Shown: positions 26,876 to 36,556, numbered from the stretch's first letter. The stretch: 64,000 nucleotides of DNA from Labrenzia sp. DG1229 (GCF_000521215.1 NZ_KI928941.1:77362-141361), one strand, 5' to 3'. Numbers and translations are program-made. Notes: generated by a model not told the origin, from the letters alone.

Positions 26876-27615
26876 GCCTTCTGGAGCTTTCAGGTGTCGA
26901 AAAAAGCTTTGGCCCGGTGCAGGTTCTGCACGGAGTGAACCTGTCAGTGGAGGCCGGTGAAGTTGTTGGGCTTGTCGGTGACAATGGTGCGGGCAAGTCG
27001 ACGCTCATGAAAACCATCACCGGGGTCTACACCACCGACAGCGGCCGCATAACGTTTGATGATCAGGATGTCACCGGTCGCGACCCGGGCGAAAGGCGCG
27101 AACGGGGTATCGAGATGATCTACCAGGATCTCGCACTTGCACCGCAACAGGATGTTGCCAACAACATTTTCCTGGGAAGAGAGCCGACCAAGAGATTTCT
27201 CGGGATCCTTCCACGTTTCGTCGACAAGACAAAGATCGACGCCCAGGCCCAGGAGATGATCGACCGTTTGGGCGTTCATGTCCCCTCGATCCAGATTCCG
27301 GTCGGCATGCTCTCCGGTGGTCAACAACAGACCATCGCCATTGCCCGCGCACTGACGTTCAAGCCGAAGCTCGTGATCATGGACGAACCGACTGCGGCAC
27401 TCGCGGTACGCGAGGTGGAAAGCGTCCTGAACCTGATACGGCAGATGCAGGAAGAGGGCATTGCTACCATCCTGATCAGCCATCGCCTCAACGATGTATT
27501 CGAAGCCTGTGGCCGCATCGTCGTACTCCGCCGCGGCAATGTTATTGCTGACCTGAAACGGGACGAAACCGACATGGCGGAAGTCGTCTCCTATATTGTA
27601 GGCGCCCACGGATAG
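26872..27615 (+). CDS. Sugar ABC transporter ATP-binding protein (FrcA-like)
   Basis: This 247-residue ATPase has Walker A GDNGAGKST, signature LSGGQQQTIAIARAL, Walker B LVIMDEPTAAL and the switch histidine in LISHRLND. It carries a single nucleotide-binding domain, as in FrcA of Sinorhizobium, not the fused double domain of RbsA. It therefore acts as a homodimer on the permease. The start overlaps the permease stop (ATGA). Confidence 0.92.
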   Translation: MSLLELSGVEKSFGPVQVLHGVNLSVEAGEVVGLVGDNGAGKSTLMKTITGVYTTDSGRITFDDQDVTGRDPGERRERGIEMIYQDLALAPQQDVANNIFLGREPTKRFLGILPRFVDKTKIDAQAQEMIDRLGVHVPSIQIPVGMLSGGQQQTIAIARALTFKPKLVIMDEPTAALAVREVESVLNLIRQMQEEGIATILISHRLNDVFEACGRIVVLRRGNVIADLKRDETDMAEVVSYIVGAHG

Positions 27616-27623
27616 GAAAGCGT

Positions 27624-28478
27624 ATGCCCCAACTTGGACTACATGGCCTTGCCTTCACGCCTCTCTGGAACCCAGGCGAAGCCGATCGCCTGCTGCCACC
27701 GATCACTGCCCACGGCGTGTCGGTCATCGAGACGCCCCTGCTGGATCCTCAAAACTACGACAGTACCGGCACCAGACGCGCCGCGGAACGCAACGGTGTC
27801 GAGATCGTCTGCTCGCTCGGACTTCCAGCGGAATTCGATATCGTCCGAAACCACGGCGATGCCGTCGACTATCTTGGCTTTGCTCTGCAGGTCGCACGGG
27901 ATGCCGGTGCAGCTTCGCTTTCGGGTGTTACCTACGGCACCATCGGCAAGACCTCGGGCGGACCCGTCACCGAAGCTGAAAGCGATGCGATCTGCCGTCT
28001 TGTGGACCGGGTTTCCCAGAAGGCGAGAACGCTCAACATGCGTTTGGGACTTGAGCCTTGCAACCGGTACGAAACGCATCTGCTCAACACAGCGAGACAG
28101 ACTGCTGGGATCATTGAACGCGTCGGTGCTGCAAATGTCTTTATCCACCTTGATACCTATCACATGAACATCGAGGAGGCAGGCATGGCAGCCGGATTTG
28201 AAGATGCGGGCGAGCACCTTGGGTATGTGCACCTGTCAGAATCCAACCGCGGCGTACCGGGAAAGGGAACGCTCGACTGGGCAGCAACGTTCAAGGCTCT
28301 CGCAGACATTGGCTATCAGGGCACAATGACCCTGGAGAGTTTTGTTTATCTGGCGCCGGAAATCGCTTCGGGACTTGCTGTGTGGCGCCCGGTTGCCGAT
28401 CGGCCGGAAGATGTCATCGATATCGGGCTCCCCTTCATTGTCGAACAGGCGCAAGCCGCCGGACTTGATCTGTCATGA
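27624..28478 (+). CDS. Sugar 3-epimerase-like TIM-barrel protein (D-tagatose/allulose 3-epimerase family)
   Basis: This 284-residue xylose-isomerase-like TIM barrel shows the metal and catalytic glutamates of ketose 3-epimerases in GLEPCNRYETHLLN and TMTLESFVY. An HLDTYHMNIEE block and a histidine-containing YVHLSESNRG block lie between them. Such enzymes convert, for example, allulose and fructose. In this operon it would turn the imported sugar into one the following kinase accepts. Sugar-phosphate isomerases with the same fold are the alternative. Confidence 0.83.
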   Translation: MPQLGLHGLAFTPLWNPGEADRLLPPITAHGVSVIETPLLDPQNYDSTGTRRAAERNGVEIVCSLGLPAEFDIVRNHGDAVDYLGFALQVARDAGAASLSGVTYGTIGKTSGGPVTEAESDAICRLVDRVSQKARTLNMRLGLEPCNRYETHLLNTARQTAGIIERVGAANVFIHLDTYHMNIEEAGMAAGFEDAGEHLGYVHLSESNRGVPGKGTLDWAATFKALADIGYQGTMTLESFVYLAPEIASGLAVWRPVADRPEDVIDIGLPFIVEQAQAAGLDLS

Positions 28479-29107
28479 ACGATACGCGCGAAACATCATT
28501 TGAGGAACTTGTGGCCACTGCGCAGGAACGCGGCTCCAAAGCGCGCAGCATCACTGCCGTCTGCGGAGCCCCGGGTGCGGGAAAATCCACGCTGTCCGAC
28601 AGGCTCGCCGCGCAACTGAATGACCGGGAAACCGACAGCGCTGCGGTCTTTCCGATGGATGGCTATCATTTCGACGATCTCATTTTGAATGCTCGTGGCT
28701 GGCGCGCACGCAAGGGAGCGCCGCATACGTTCGATGTCGCCGGTTTTGCGCAGATGCTGATACGCCTGAAGCGAAACGAAGAAGCGGAGATCGCAGTTCC
28801 GGTTTTCGACCGCAGCATCGAGATTGCGCGGAACAGCGCGCGGATAATTCCCCGCTCCGTTCGCCATCTCGTCGTTGAGGGAAATTACCTGCTTCTGGAT
28901 CAGTCGCCCTGGCATGAACTGGTACCGCTGTTCGATACGACCGTTTTTCTGGATGTTCCGTTGCCCGAGCTTGAAAGACGCTTGTCGGAACGCTGGCAGG
29001 ACCTCTCTCCTGAGGATTGCAGAAAAAAACTTGCCGAAAATGACCTGCCGAATGCCGAGCTTGTTTCGACCAAAAGCAGACCGGCCGAATTTATCCTGCG
29101 TGCCTGA
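28475..29107 (+). CDS. FrcK-like sugar kinase of the uridine-kinase fold
   Basis: This 210-residue P-loop kinase has Walker A GAPGAGKSTLSDRLA and the uridine-kinase-like block FPMDGYHFDD followed by RKGAPHTFDVAGF. The late VEGNYLLLDQSPW matches the phosphoribulokinase/uridine kinase group. In Sinorhizobium meliloti the same kind of gene, frcK, follows frcBCA and is needed for fructose use. Its ATG overlaps the epimerase stop (ATGA), so it ends the operon. The substrate here, fructose or an epimer, is inferred. Confidence 0.82.
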   Translation: MNDTRETSFEELVATAQERGSKARSITAVCGAPGAGKSTLSDRLAAQLNDRETDSAAVFPMDGYHFDDLILNARGWRARKGAPHTFDVAGFAQMLIRLKRNEEAEIAVPVFDRSIEIARNSARIIPRSVRHLVVEGNYLLLDQSPWHELVPLFDTTVFLDVPLPELERRLSERWQDLSPEDCRKKLAENDLPNAELVSTKSRPAEFILRA

Positions 29108-29283
29108 TATTCTTCGCGTTCAAGAACATTGGACCAAGACGTTGCGCGAAGACATCCACACCTTGCTGCCCTGGATCCTGAACCGGATGCGCTCATGAGA
29201 ACGGGAATGAACGATGCGCATTTTTGAAATTCGAATGGACATGGCCACGATGATTCCATGATTTTGCACCACAAATCGATTTC

Positions 29284-30057
29284 ATGATTTCATTCGCAAA
29301 GCTCTTTCTTCGCTTCTCTCGCCGGCTGCTGCTTTTTCTGCTGGCCGTATTCATATTGCCGGCCCTCCTCCATCTCGGCGTCTGGAGCCTGACGGACCGG
29401 CCTGACGGATGGCGCCAGGCGACCTGGTCCAGTGCCGGTATCTTGCCGTTGGCCCCGTCGCCGGACGAAGCAACAATTTATGTCCTGACCGCGCGTACCG
29501 GCGGAATCAAAGGCGCATTTGCAACACATTCCTGGCTAGTTTTGAAGCCGCTGGGTGCAAGCAGCTACGACCGCTACGATGTAGTGGGCTGGGGAACCCC
29601 GGTCCGCAAAAACGCCTACGATGCGGATGGCCATTGGTATTCAAACAAGCCGATGATCAGTTATTGGCTGACCGGCAAGAAAGCCGAACTATTGTTGCCG
29701 CAGGTGGAAAAAGCCATTGCCGCCTATCGCTGGCGCAAGCGCGGTGACTACACGATTTGGCCCGGTCCAAACTCCAACACGTTTGTCGCAAGCGTGCTGG
29801 GGCAAATTCCCGGCCTCGCCGCAGCCACGCCCAGCACCGCTATCGGCCGGGATTTTCCTGCCGATGGCAGGTGGATCGGACGTCGCAAGAACGGCGCACT
29901 TTTCGCAACACTGGGCGGATATTTCGGTGTCGTTGCCGGAGGTGGACGTGGCTTGGAAATCAACTTTCTGGGTCTTGTCGCCGGGATTAATCCAGGCGCG
30001 CTGGAGGTGGCAATTCCTGCTTTTGGTGCTCTTAGATTTCCAGAATTGGGTAGCTAG
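29284..30057 (+). CDS. DUF3750 family membrane-anchored protein
   Basis: This 257-residue protein starts with one hydrophobic helix (LLLFLLAVFILPALLHLGVW), then a periplasmic domain with the DUF3750 hallmarks WLVLKP, YDVVGWG and GPNSNTFVA. The asparagine/serine-rich GPNSNTF resembles the catalytic strand of NlpC/P60-like folds, but the activity is unknown. It converges on the OYE gene with only 21 bases between stops. Confidence 0.8.
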   Translation: MISFAKLFLRFSRRLLLFLLAVFILPALLHLGVWSLTDRPDGWRQATWSSAGILPLAPSPDEATIYVLTARTGGIKGAFATHSWLVLKPLGASSYDRYDVVGWGTPVRKNAYDADGHWYSNKPMISYWLTGKKAELLLPQVEKAIAAYRWRKRGDYTIWPGPNSNTFVASVLGQIPGLAAATPSTAIGRDFPADGRWIGRRKNGALFATLGGYFGVVAGGGRGLEINFLGLVAGINPGALEVAIPAFGALRFPELGS

Positions 30058-30078
30058 ATTGATGCTCGCCATGTTCGG

Positions 30079-31236
30079 CTACGTCCGATTGTCCGGAACC
30101 TGGCGAAGTCCCAGCTTTTTCAAAAGCCGGTCCCGTTTCATCAGCCACCATCCAGACTCGATTGGCCACATCTGATGGCCTTCATCCAATCCCAGTTCCT
30201 CCGCGACATGAAGCGGCCAGTTCGGGTCGTCGAGCAATTCCCTCGCCAGCGCGATCATGTCAGCCTTCCCGCACGAAACGATGTCCGCACACGCTTTGCC
30301 ACCCCACAGGAAACCGACTGCCATGGTGGCAATACCGGCCGTCCTGCGCACCTCTTCGGCAAATGGCGTCTGGAATCCTTCTTCGATGACCATGCGTCGC
30401 GGCCTCTCCTTTCCGCCAATGCCTCCGCTCGAACAGTCGATCATGTCGACGCCGTGCGATTTCAGCACCTTCGCCGTCTCCACCGTCTCTTCAACTTCAA
30501 TTCCTCCGTCAAGCCAGTCAGTTGCCGAAAGTCGAAACGCCAGCGGAAATTCTGCCGGCCAGTTTGCGCGGATGGATCGGGCGACTTCAATTGCGAACCG
30601 GCGACGGTTTTCCGGACTTCCGCCCCACCTGTCCTCTCGCAGGTTCGAGATTGGAGACAGGAACTGATGAACCAGAAACCCGTGGGCGGCATAGACTTCC
30701 AAAATCCTGAAACCGGCGTCTCCGGCTCTGCGGGCAGCCTGCCCGAAAGACCGGATCACGCGCTGGATATCCTCCTCGGACATCTCGGCCGGAAGTGGCC
30801 AGCCGTCAGCATAAGGTATCGAGGAAGGCGCAATTGCCGGCCAAGGCTCCTCGTGTCTTTCCGAAACATCTTCGAGATCGACCGGTGTTTCGCCATGCCA
30901 CGGACGCCGCTCCGAGGCCTTGCGGCCCGCATGTCCGATCTGAATGCCTGGAACCGCACCTTCGCGGTCAATAAACGCCGCAACTGGTTTGAGGGCGTCC
31001 ACTTGCGCATCGTCCCAAAGACCGAGATCTCCATGCGTCCTGCGCCCGTCTTTTTCCACCGCAGTGGCTTCTGCATACACCAGCCCGGCGCCGCCCATGG
31101 CAAAGCGACCCAAATGAACGAGATGCCAGTCATTCGCATATCCCTCACGGGATCTGTACTGGCTCATCGGGGAGACGGCGATACGGTTCTTGAACGTGAT
31201 TCCACGCAGCTTGAAAGGGGAAAACAGACTGGACAA
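30079..31236 (-). CDS. Old Yellow Enzyme family NADH:flavin oxidoreductase
   Basis: This 385-residue FMN-dependent TIM barrel of the YqjM class opens SLFSPFKLRGITFKNRIAVSPM. It has the substrate-binding QIGHAGRKAS histidine block and the proton-relay AAHGFLVHQFLSP. These enzymes reduce activated C=C bonds with NADPH. The start is a TTG at 31236: AAAGG sits 6 bases upstream and the family N-terminus begins exactly there, whereas the next ATG would cut off the first barrel strand. The gene stands alone. Confidence 0.88.
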   Translation of the reverse strand: MSSLFSPFKLRGITFKNRIAVSPMSQYRSREGYANDWHLVHLGRFAMGGAGLVYAEATAVEKDGRRTHGDLGLWDDAQVDALKPVAAFIDREGAVPGIQIGHAGRKASERRPWHGETPVDLEDVSERHEEPWPAIAPSSIPYADGWPLPAEMSEEDIQRVIRSFGQAARRAGDAGFRILEVYAAHGFLVHQFLSPISNLREDRWGGSPENRRRFAIEVARSIRANWPAEFPLAFRLSATDWLDGGIEVEETVETAKVLKSHGVDMIDCSSGGIGGKERPRRMVIEEGFQTPFAEEVRRTAGIATMAVGFLWGGKACADIVSCGKADMIALARELLDDPNWPLHVAEELGLDEGHQMWPIESGWWLMKRDRLLKKLGLRQVPDNRT

Positions 31237-31675
31237 CTCTAACCTTTGATTTTCTGGCGGCCTCTAACGGCACGCAACATTCGTGATAACCGGCATTGAA
31301 GCCTGAAGCCTCAGATTAGGGCCGGGGATTGATCTTGTCCGGTGGAATTCGGCCTATCAACGCAATGTGAAGAAAGAGAGGGAATGTGAATTTGCGTCCG
31401 CTCGCATCTTCCCGATCCAGACCCGGATACAGGCAAAAAAAACAGCGGCAGAGAGACAAAAGATCCTCCGTTCTGTCATCAAAACAAAATGGAGCGCGAT
31501 ATACCGTGACAGCGCGACGAAGGCCTCACCTTATGGGTGTACACATGAAGCACTCTGCGGCACACTCTTTTTGCCACCTGACAGGAAAGTACCCGTTTCG
31601 GATGCAAATTCCGACAGGGCGGCGGCGTCAACTCAGTAGCCAGCTAATCATCTGATAAGCGAGTTAGGAAAACCG
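31237..31675. other. Long upstream region of phoX
   Basis: These 439 bases separate the start of the OYE gene from phoX. A single Pho-box-like half-site CTGTCATCAAA lies at 31473-31483, but no second half at the right spacing. Short frames at 31367-31655 have no support. Otherwise I see nothing specific. Confidence 0.45.
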
Positions 31676-33577
31676 ATGAAAGACACCGAGAACCACACGC
31701 TCTCGTTTGACGATTACGACGAGATGATCAACCCCCGCCCGGAAGAATGCGACTTTGACCGGATTGTTGAAGCAGCCCTCAGCCGCCGTGGATTCCTGGG
31801 TGGCGTTCTTGCTTTCGGCAGTTTTGCCGCCGTCGGTGGCGGGTTCTCGCCCGCGGAGGCAGCTTCAAATCGCTTTGCATTCGAGGCAATTGGAACATCC
31901 GTGGCAGACGATGTCGTTGTTCCGCCCGGATTTAAGGCAGAAGTTCTGGTCCGTTGGGGGGACCCTCTCTGGTCAGATGCGCAGGAATTCGATCACGCCA
32001 CCCGTGGCACGGCAGCAAGTCAGGAGCGTGCGTTCGGCGACAACACCGACGGAATGGATGTCTTCTTCCACAACGGTAAGACCCTTCTCGTGGTGAACAA
32101 CGAATACACCAACCGGGACATCCTGTGGGGCAACAATCCGGATGCCAAACCGGCTTCGGACGACGACATTGCCAAGGGCATGATGGCGCACGGCGTTTCA
32201 GTGGTCGAAATCGCCAACACCGATGGCAAGTGGCACATCGTCAAGGACAGTCCTTACAACCGTCGCATCACACCGAACACCGAAATGGAACTGACCGGCC
32301 CGGCCGCAGGCCATGACCTGATGAAAACCGCTGCTGATCCGGCCGGAAGGAAAGCGCTCGGCACCTGGAACAACTGCGGCAACGGTGCAACCCCGTGGGG
32401 CACGTACCTGGCTTGCGAAGAAAACTTCAACGGCTATTTCTCCTCCAGCGAAGACGTTCAGGACGACAACCCGAAATCCATTACTCCTGAAATGAAACGC
32501 TATGGTGTCAGCACCAAGGACTGGGGCTACGGTTGGGCGAAGATCGACGAGCGCTTCGACGTTGCCAAGCACGCCAATGAACCGAACCGTGCGGGATATG
32601 TCGTGGAAATCGATCCCAGCGACCCGAATTCAAACCCCAAGAAACGCACAGCCCTCGGCCGATTCAAGCATGAAAACGCGGAAACTGTCATCAACAACGA
32701 CGGACGTGTCGTCATTTACATGGGCGACGACGAACGTGGTGAATTCCTCTACCGATATGTTTCGAACGGGGTCTATGCAGCTGGCGTCGATACCGACGAA
32801 CTGATGGAAAACGGAACCCTTTCAGTCGCCAAGTTCAACGAAAACGGTACTGGGGCCTGGATCCCGCTAACCCCGGAAACCACTGGCTTGGGGTCGCAGG
32901 CAGAAATCCAGATCCACACCCGTCAGGCCGCGTCAGCCGTTGGCGCGACTACAATGGATCGTCCGGAATGGGTTGCGGCAAACCCCAAGGAAGCAGAGAT
33001 CTATTGCTGCCTGACCAACAACAAGAACCGCGGCGTGAAAACCAATGCCGGAGGTGATGAAACACCGGCCATGGGTCCGAATCCGCGCGAAAAGAACAAC
33101 TACGGTCAGATCGTCCGCTGGCGTCCGGATGCAGGCGATCACACCACGCCGGGCTTCACCTGGGACCTTTATGTGTTGGCCGGAAATCCGACCGTGCATT
33201 CCGATGCCTATGCAGGGTCGTCAAACGTCAATGCCGACAACATGTTCAACTCGCCTGACGGCCTCGCATTCGATGCCAACGGCCTGCTCTGGATCCAGAC
33301 CGACGGCAGCTACAAGAACGAAGGCGACTTTGCCGGTCAGGGTAACAACCAGATGCTTGCAGGCGACCCTGTAACCGGTGAAATCCGTCGCTTCCTCGTC
33401 GGGCCGAAAGAATGTGAAGTCACCGGTCTTTGTTGGTCGCCGGACCGCCGCACCATGTTCGTCGGCATTCAACATCCGGGTGAACGCGGTGACAGCCACT
33501 GGCCGGAGGGCGGCGACGCTGTGCCGCGTTCGGCAATCATCACGGTAACCCGTGACGATGGTGGCCTGCTCGGCTGA
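31676..33577 (+). CDS. phoX: PhoX-family alkaline phosphatase, Tat-exported
   Basis: This 633-residue protein carries a twin-arginine signal (SRRGFLGGVLAFGSFAAV, residues about 36-53) preceded by a cytoplasmic stretch, as usual for PhoX. The mature enzyme is a calcium/iron phosphatase of the periplasm or cell surface that frees phosphate from organic esters. Visible family blocks are NTDGMDVFFHNGKTLLVVNNEY, seen here as DNTDGMDVFFH, then GTYLACEENFNGYF, KHENAETV and the end WPEGGDAVPRSAIITVTRDDGG. The length is typical. A strong terminator follows 25 bases after the stop. Confidence 0.92.
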   Translation: MKDTENHTLSFDDYDEMINPRPEECDFDRIVEAALSRRGFLGGVLAFGSFAAVGGGFSPAEAASNRFAFEAIGTSVADDVVVPPGFKAEVLVRWGDPLWSDAQEFDHATRGTAASQERAFGDNTDGMDVFFHNGKTLLVVNNEYTNRDILWGNNPDAKPASDDDIAKGMMAHGVSVVEIANTDGKWHIVKDSPYNRRITPNTEMELTGPAAGHDLMKTAADPAGRKALGTWNNCGNGATPWGTYLACEENFNGYFSSSEDVQDDNPKSITPEMKRYGVSTKDWGYGWAKIDERFDVAKHANEPNRAGYVVEIDPSDPNSNPKKRTALGRFKHENAETVINNDGRVVIYMGDDERGEFLYRYVSNGVYAAGVDTDELMENGTLSVAKFNENGTGAWIPLTPETTGLGSQAEIQIHTRQAASAVGATTMDRPEWVAANPKEAEIYCCLTNNKNRGVKTNAGGDETPAMGPNPREKNNYGQIVRWRPDAGDHTTPGFTWDLYVLAGNPTVHSDAYAGSSNVNADNMFNSPDGLAFDANGLLWIQTDGSYKNEGDFAGQGNNQMLAGDPVTGEIRRFLVGPKECEVTGLCWSPDRRTMFVGIQHPGERGDSHWPEGGDAVPRSAIITVTRDDGGLLG

Positions 33578-33602
33578 CAATAGCCGGCTAAACAAACAGA
33601 TT

Positions 33603-33629
33603 CGGCCGGTTCATCACCGGCCGTTTTTT
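33603..33629 (+). terminator. Rho-independent terminator of phoX
   Basis: CGGCCGGT-TCATC-ACCGGCCG is a perfect 8-bp stem with a 5-base loop followed immediately by six T bases. Confidence 0.9.
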
Positions 33630-33965
33630 GTGGGTTTGTCAGCGTAAAAAATGCGGCAAGCCGGTGTTACGACCATGAGACATCCCTGACAGTTTTCGGG
33701 GGTTGCTCAAGTGACCGGTCAAACACGATATTCAACGATCTGCGTATACAGGACCAGTATCAAATGTGGATTGATCGTGATCTCGCGGAGTTCAAGCTGG
33801 TCATACCGTTGAACCAGTTCGTCAAACCGGCTCTCCCTCTGTCCCACTGGGAACCTGCCCTGGGAGAGAGTGGGCAAAAACCAATATCCTGGGCATCAAA
33901 GACGATCGGCTCAGCATGCATCACCTGCTGGCGGTTTCGACGATCCGCATTGCCGATTTGAGTGA
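33630..33965. other. Intergenic region after phoX, nothing supported
   Basis: These 336 bases lie between the phoX terminator and the end of the leftward VOC gene. A 65-codon frame on the plus strand has no ribosome-binding site or recognisable product. No repeat or palindrome stands out. Confidence 0.45.
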
Positions 33966-34334
33966 TCAGCCTTTCTTGCCGTGATCGTACCAGACCGCTT
34001 CGATATTGTGACCATCGAAATCCAGAACGAAGGCCGCGTAGTATCCGGGCCAGTATTCCGGCCGGTATCCAGGCTGGCCATTGTCCGCCGCGCCCGCGTC
34101 CAGGGCTGTAGAGTAGAATGCCTCGACTGCCTCGCGGCTTGCCGCCTCAAACGCAATATGCGTTGGAACGACCGGGTCTTTTACCACCCAGAGGTCTGTG
34201 TTCCTGCCGTCAAAGAAACCTGCCGCCTCTCCGACCTCCATGCTGACCGTATAGCCGAGGGTCGCCAGCACGTTTTCATAAAACGCCTTTGACCTCGCGT
34301 AGTTGCTTACATGCAGATGGGTATGGGCGATCAC
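33966..34334 (-). CDS. Small VOC-family (glyoxalase-like) protein
   Basis: This 122-residue protein has the single-module VOC layout: IAHTHLHVSNYARSKAFYENVL at the start, HIAFEAASREAVEAFYSTAL in the middle and FVLDFDGHNIEAVWYD at the end. The histidine and glutamate that could bind metal are present (HLHV, HNIEAV). No reaction can be assigned. The start is a GTG at 34334 with GGAG 8 bases upstream. It stands between phoX and paaZ and reads in the same direction as the paa operon, but is 136 bases downstream of paaZ. Confidence 0.8.
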   Translation of the reverse strand: MIAHTHLHVSNYARSKAFYENVLATLGYTVSMEVGEAAGFFDGRNTDLWVVKDPVVPTHIAFEAASREAVEAFYSTALDAGAADNGQPGYRPEYWPGYYAAFVLDFDGHNIEAVWYDHGKKG

Positions 34335-34469
34335 TTCTGAAACTCCACTCCGATTACGTGCCGGCAGCAGATGCGCCACCCGACGACTTTCGATCTGAAC
34401 TAGATCCAGCGAAACGTACCGGCAATATCTTCGAATGTAACCCGAATTCCCGCTGCCCCGGCAACCTCG

Positions 34470-36536
34470 TCAACCGGCTACAGCCGGCCACTCCTTTGCC
34501 ACCATGGTCAGGACATCATATTGGGCGACGACTTCATCGCTCTGGTTGGTCACCTGGCAATCCCAGCGCACTTCACCGTGTTTGGCGTTTTCTCGCGGAT
34601 TGATTTCCTTGCAGGTCAGACGCACTTTCAATGCATCACCGAAATAGACCGGCGTGAGAAATCGCAGATTGTCGACGCCGTAATTGGCAAGAACCGGCCC
34701 CGGATCCGGATCGACGAAGAGACCGGCGGCAAAGGAAGCAATCAGGTATCCATGGGCGACCCGATCTTCGAAAAACGGATTCGCGCTGGCCGCTTCGCTG
34801 TCCATGTGGGCATAGAACGTATCGCCGGTGAACTCGGCGAAATGCTCGACGTCTTCTTGCGTGACTTTCCGCGCCCTGGTGACGAACTGATCGCCGATTT
34901 TCAACTCCGCAAGCGACTTGCGGAAAGGATGGACATCGGTATGGACGCAAGCGCCGTCCATCCATTGACCGGTGATCGCGGAAAGCAGCTCCGGAGTAGC
35001 CTGAACCGCAGTACGTTGCATGAAATGCTTCACGCCGCGCATGCCTCCCATTTCCTCGCCCCCTCCAGCCCGGCCGGGGCCGCCGTGAACGAGCGGCGCC
35101 AGCGGCGAGCCGTGACCGGTCGAACTCTTCGCCGAGCGGCGGTTACCGACTAGGACGCGGCCGTGATATGGCGCGAGACCCGTGACGACGTCCCGCGCGA
35201 CGTTTCCGTCATTGGTAAAAAGTGAGGAAACCAGTGACCCGCACCCCTTCTGCGCGAGAAAAACCGCTTCGTCATTTCCATCATAGGCCATGACCGTCGC
35301 AACCGGTCCGAAGGCTTCAACGGAATGTACGGCATTCGCGGAGGCTGGCTTGGCGCAGCGCAGCAGCACTGGTGACATGAAGGCGCCCCTGTCGGCATCA
35401 CCCGAGACAAGGTCGACGGCATCTATCGAACCGGAGACAATTTCCGCTTCCTCTGCCAGGACACTCACCTTGGACTTGACGTCATCGCGGTCCTTCAGGG
35501 AAACCAGCGCACCCATGCGGATGTTTTCATTGTCCGGCAGACCGATCGGCGTGGATGTCAATCGGGCGGAGAGCGCTTCGACGACCGCTGGCTCATGTTC
35601 CCTCGGCACGATGATCCTGCGAATGGCGGTGCACTTCTGCCCTGCCTTGACCGTCATTTCGCGACTGACCTCCCTGACGAAGAGATCGAATTCTTCCGTT
35701 CCGGGCGCCGCATCAATTCCCAGGATCGAGGCATTGAGACTATCGGCTTCCATGGTGAAGCGGACGGAGTTCTTCAGGATCGCCGGACCGGATTTAAGCT
35801 TCTGTCCTGTTGAGGCCGAGCCGGTGAAAGTGACGACGTCCTGTTCAATGACATGCTCCAGCAGATCACCGGCTGATCCGGTGACGATCTGCAGCGCTCC
35901 TGCGGGCAGAATGCCGGTTTCGAGGATTCTGCGCACCACCAGTTCGGTCAGATAGGCGGTCTGCGAGGCAGGTTTGACCAGACAGGGCACGCCTGCAATC
36001 AGCGTCGGAGCGATCTTTTCCAGCATTCCCCAAACGGGAAAGTTGAAGGCATTGATATGGACGGCAACACCCTGCAGCGGCATCAGGATGTGTTGTGCGG
36101 CAAACGAGTTGTCGCGGGAAAGCAGCTCGACGGGGCCTTCACTCAAGACCTTCGTGTTCGGCAGTTCGCGCCGCGCCTTGGACGCGAAGGTCAGAAGCGT
36201 TCCAATGCCCCCGTCGATATCGATCCAGCCGTCCTTGCGCGTCGCACCTGTGGCAAAATTCTCCAGATAGAACTCTTCCTTAAGCTCCATGAGTTTCAGG
36301 CCGATTGCCTTGAGCATCAGCGCGCGTTCATGGATCGTCATGGCGCGCAGAGCCGGGCCGCCGACCTCCCGTCCCCATTCAAGCGCACCCTTGAAATCGA
36401 GGCCTTCCGTGCCGATCAGGGCGTGCACCTCGCCGGTTGCCGCATTCAGCACCGGCCTGCCATCTCCATCACCCGGCCGCCATGCTCCCCCGACATAGCT
36501 TTCCAACCGGCGCTGAACCGTTCCCGTCCCGTCCAT
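34470..36536 (-). CDS. paaZ: Bifunctional ring-opening enzyme PaaZ (aldehyde dehydrogenase plus MaoC hydratase)
   Basis: This 688-residue fusion opens the oxepin-CoA ring and oxidises the resulting semialdehyde to 3-oxo-5,6-dehydrosuberyl-CoA. The N-terminal ~520 residues are an NADP-aldehyde dehydrogenase with catalytic cysteine in AGQKCTAIRRI and glutamate in FTMEADSLNA. The last ~150 are a MaoC-type hotdog hydratase with FAEFTGDTFYAHMDSEAA and RVAHGYLIASFAAG. The length matches E. coli PaaZ (about 680). AAGGAC precedes the ATG. It is the last gene of the leftward paa operon, 20 bases after the extra ferritin-like gene. Confidence 0.95.
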   Translation of the reverse strand: MDGTGTVQRRLESYVGGAWRPGDGDGRPVLNAATGEVHALIGTEGLDFKGALEWGREVGGPALRAMTIHERALMLKAIGLKLMELKEEFYLENFATGATRKDGWIDIDGGIGTLLTFASKARRELPNTKVLSEGPVELLSRDNSFAAQHILMPLQGVAVHINAFNFPVWGMLEKIAPTLIAGVPCLVKPASQTAYLTELVVRRILETGILPAGALQIVTGSAGDLLEHVIEQDVVTFTGSASTGQKLKSGPAILKNSVRFTMEADSLNASILGIDAAPGTEEFDLFVREVSREMTVKAGQKCTAIRRIIVPREHEPAVVEALSARLTSTPIGLPDNENIRMGALVSLKDRDDVKSKVSVLAEEAEIVSGSIDAVDLVSGDADRGAFMSPVLLRCAKPASANAVHSVEAFGPVATVMAYDGNDEAVFLAQKGCGSLVSSLFTNDGNVARDVVTGLAPYHGRVLVGNRRSAKSSTGHGSPLAPLVHGGPGRAGGGEEMGGMRGVKHFMQRTAVQATPELLSAITGQWMDGACVHTDVHPFRKSLAELKIGDQFVTRARKVTQEDVEHFAEFTGDTFYAHMDSEAASANPFFEDRVAHGYLIASFAAGLFVDPDPGPVLANYGVDNLRFLTPVYFGDALKVRLTCKEINPRENAKHGEVRWDCQVTNQSDEVVAQYDVLTMVAKEWPAVAG

Positions 36537-36556
36537 GGATCGTCCTTTCTGAATGT

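Noticed and set aside
31473-31500. Pho box before phoX
   Set aside because: Only one CTGTCAT half-site is present; the second repeat at 11-base spacing is not recognisable.
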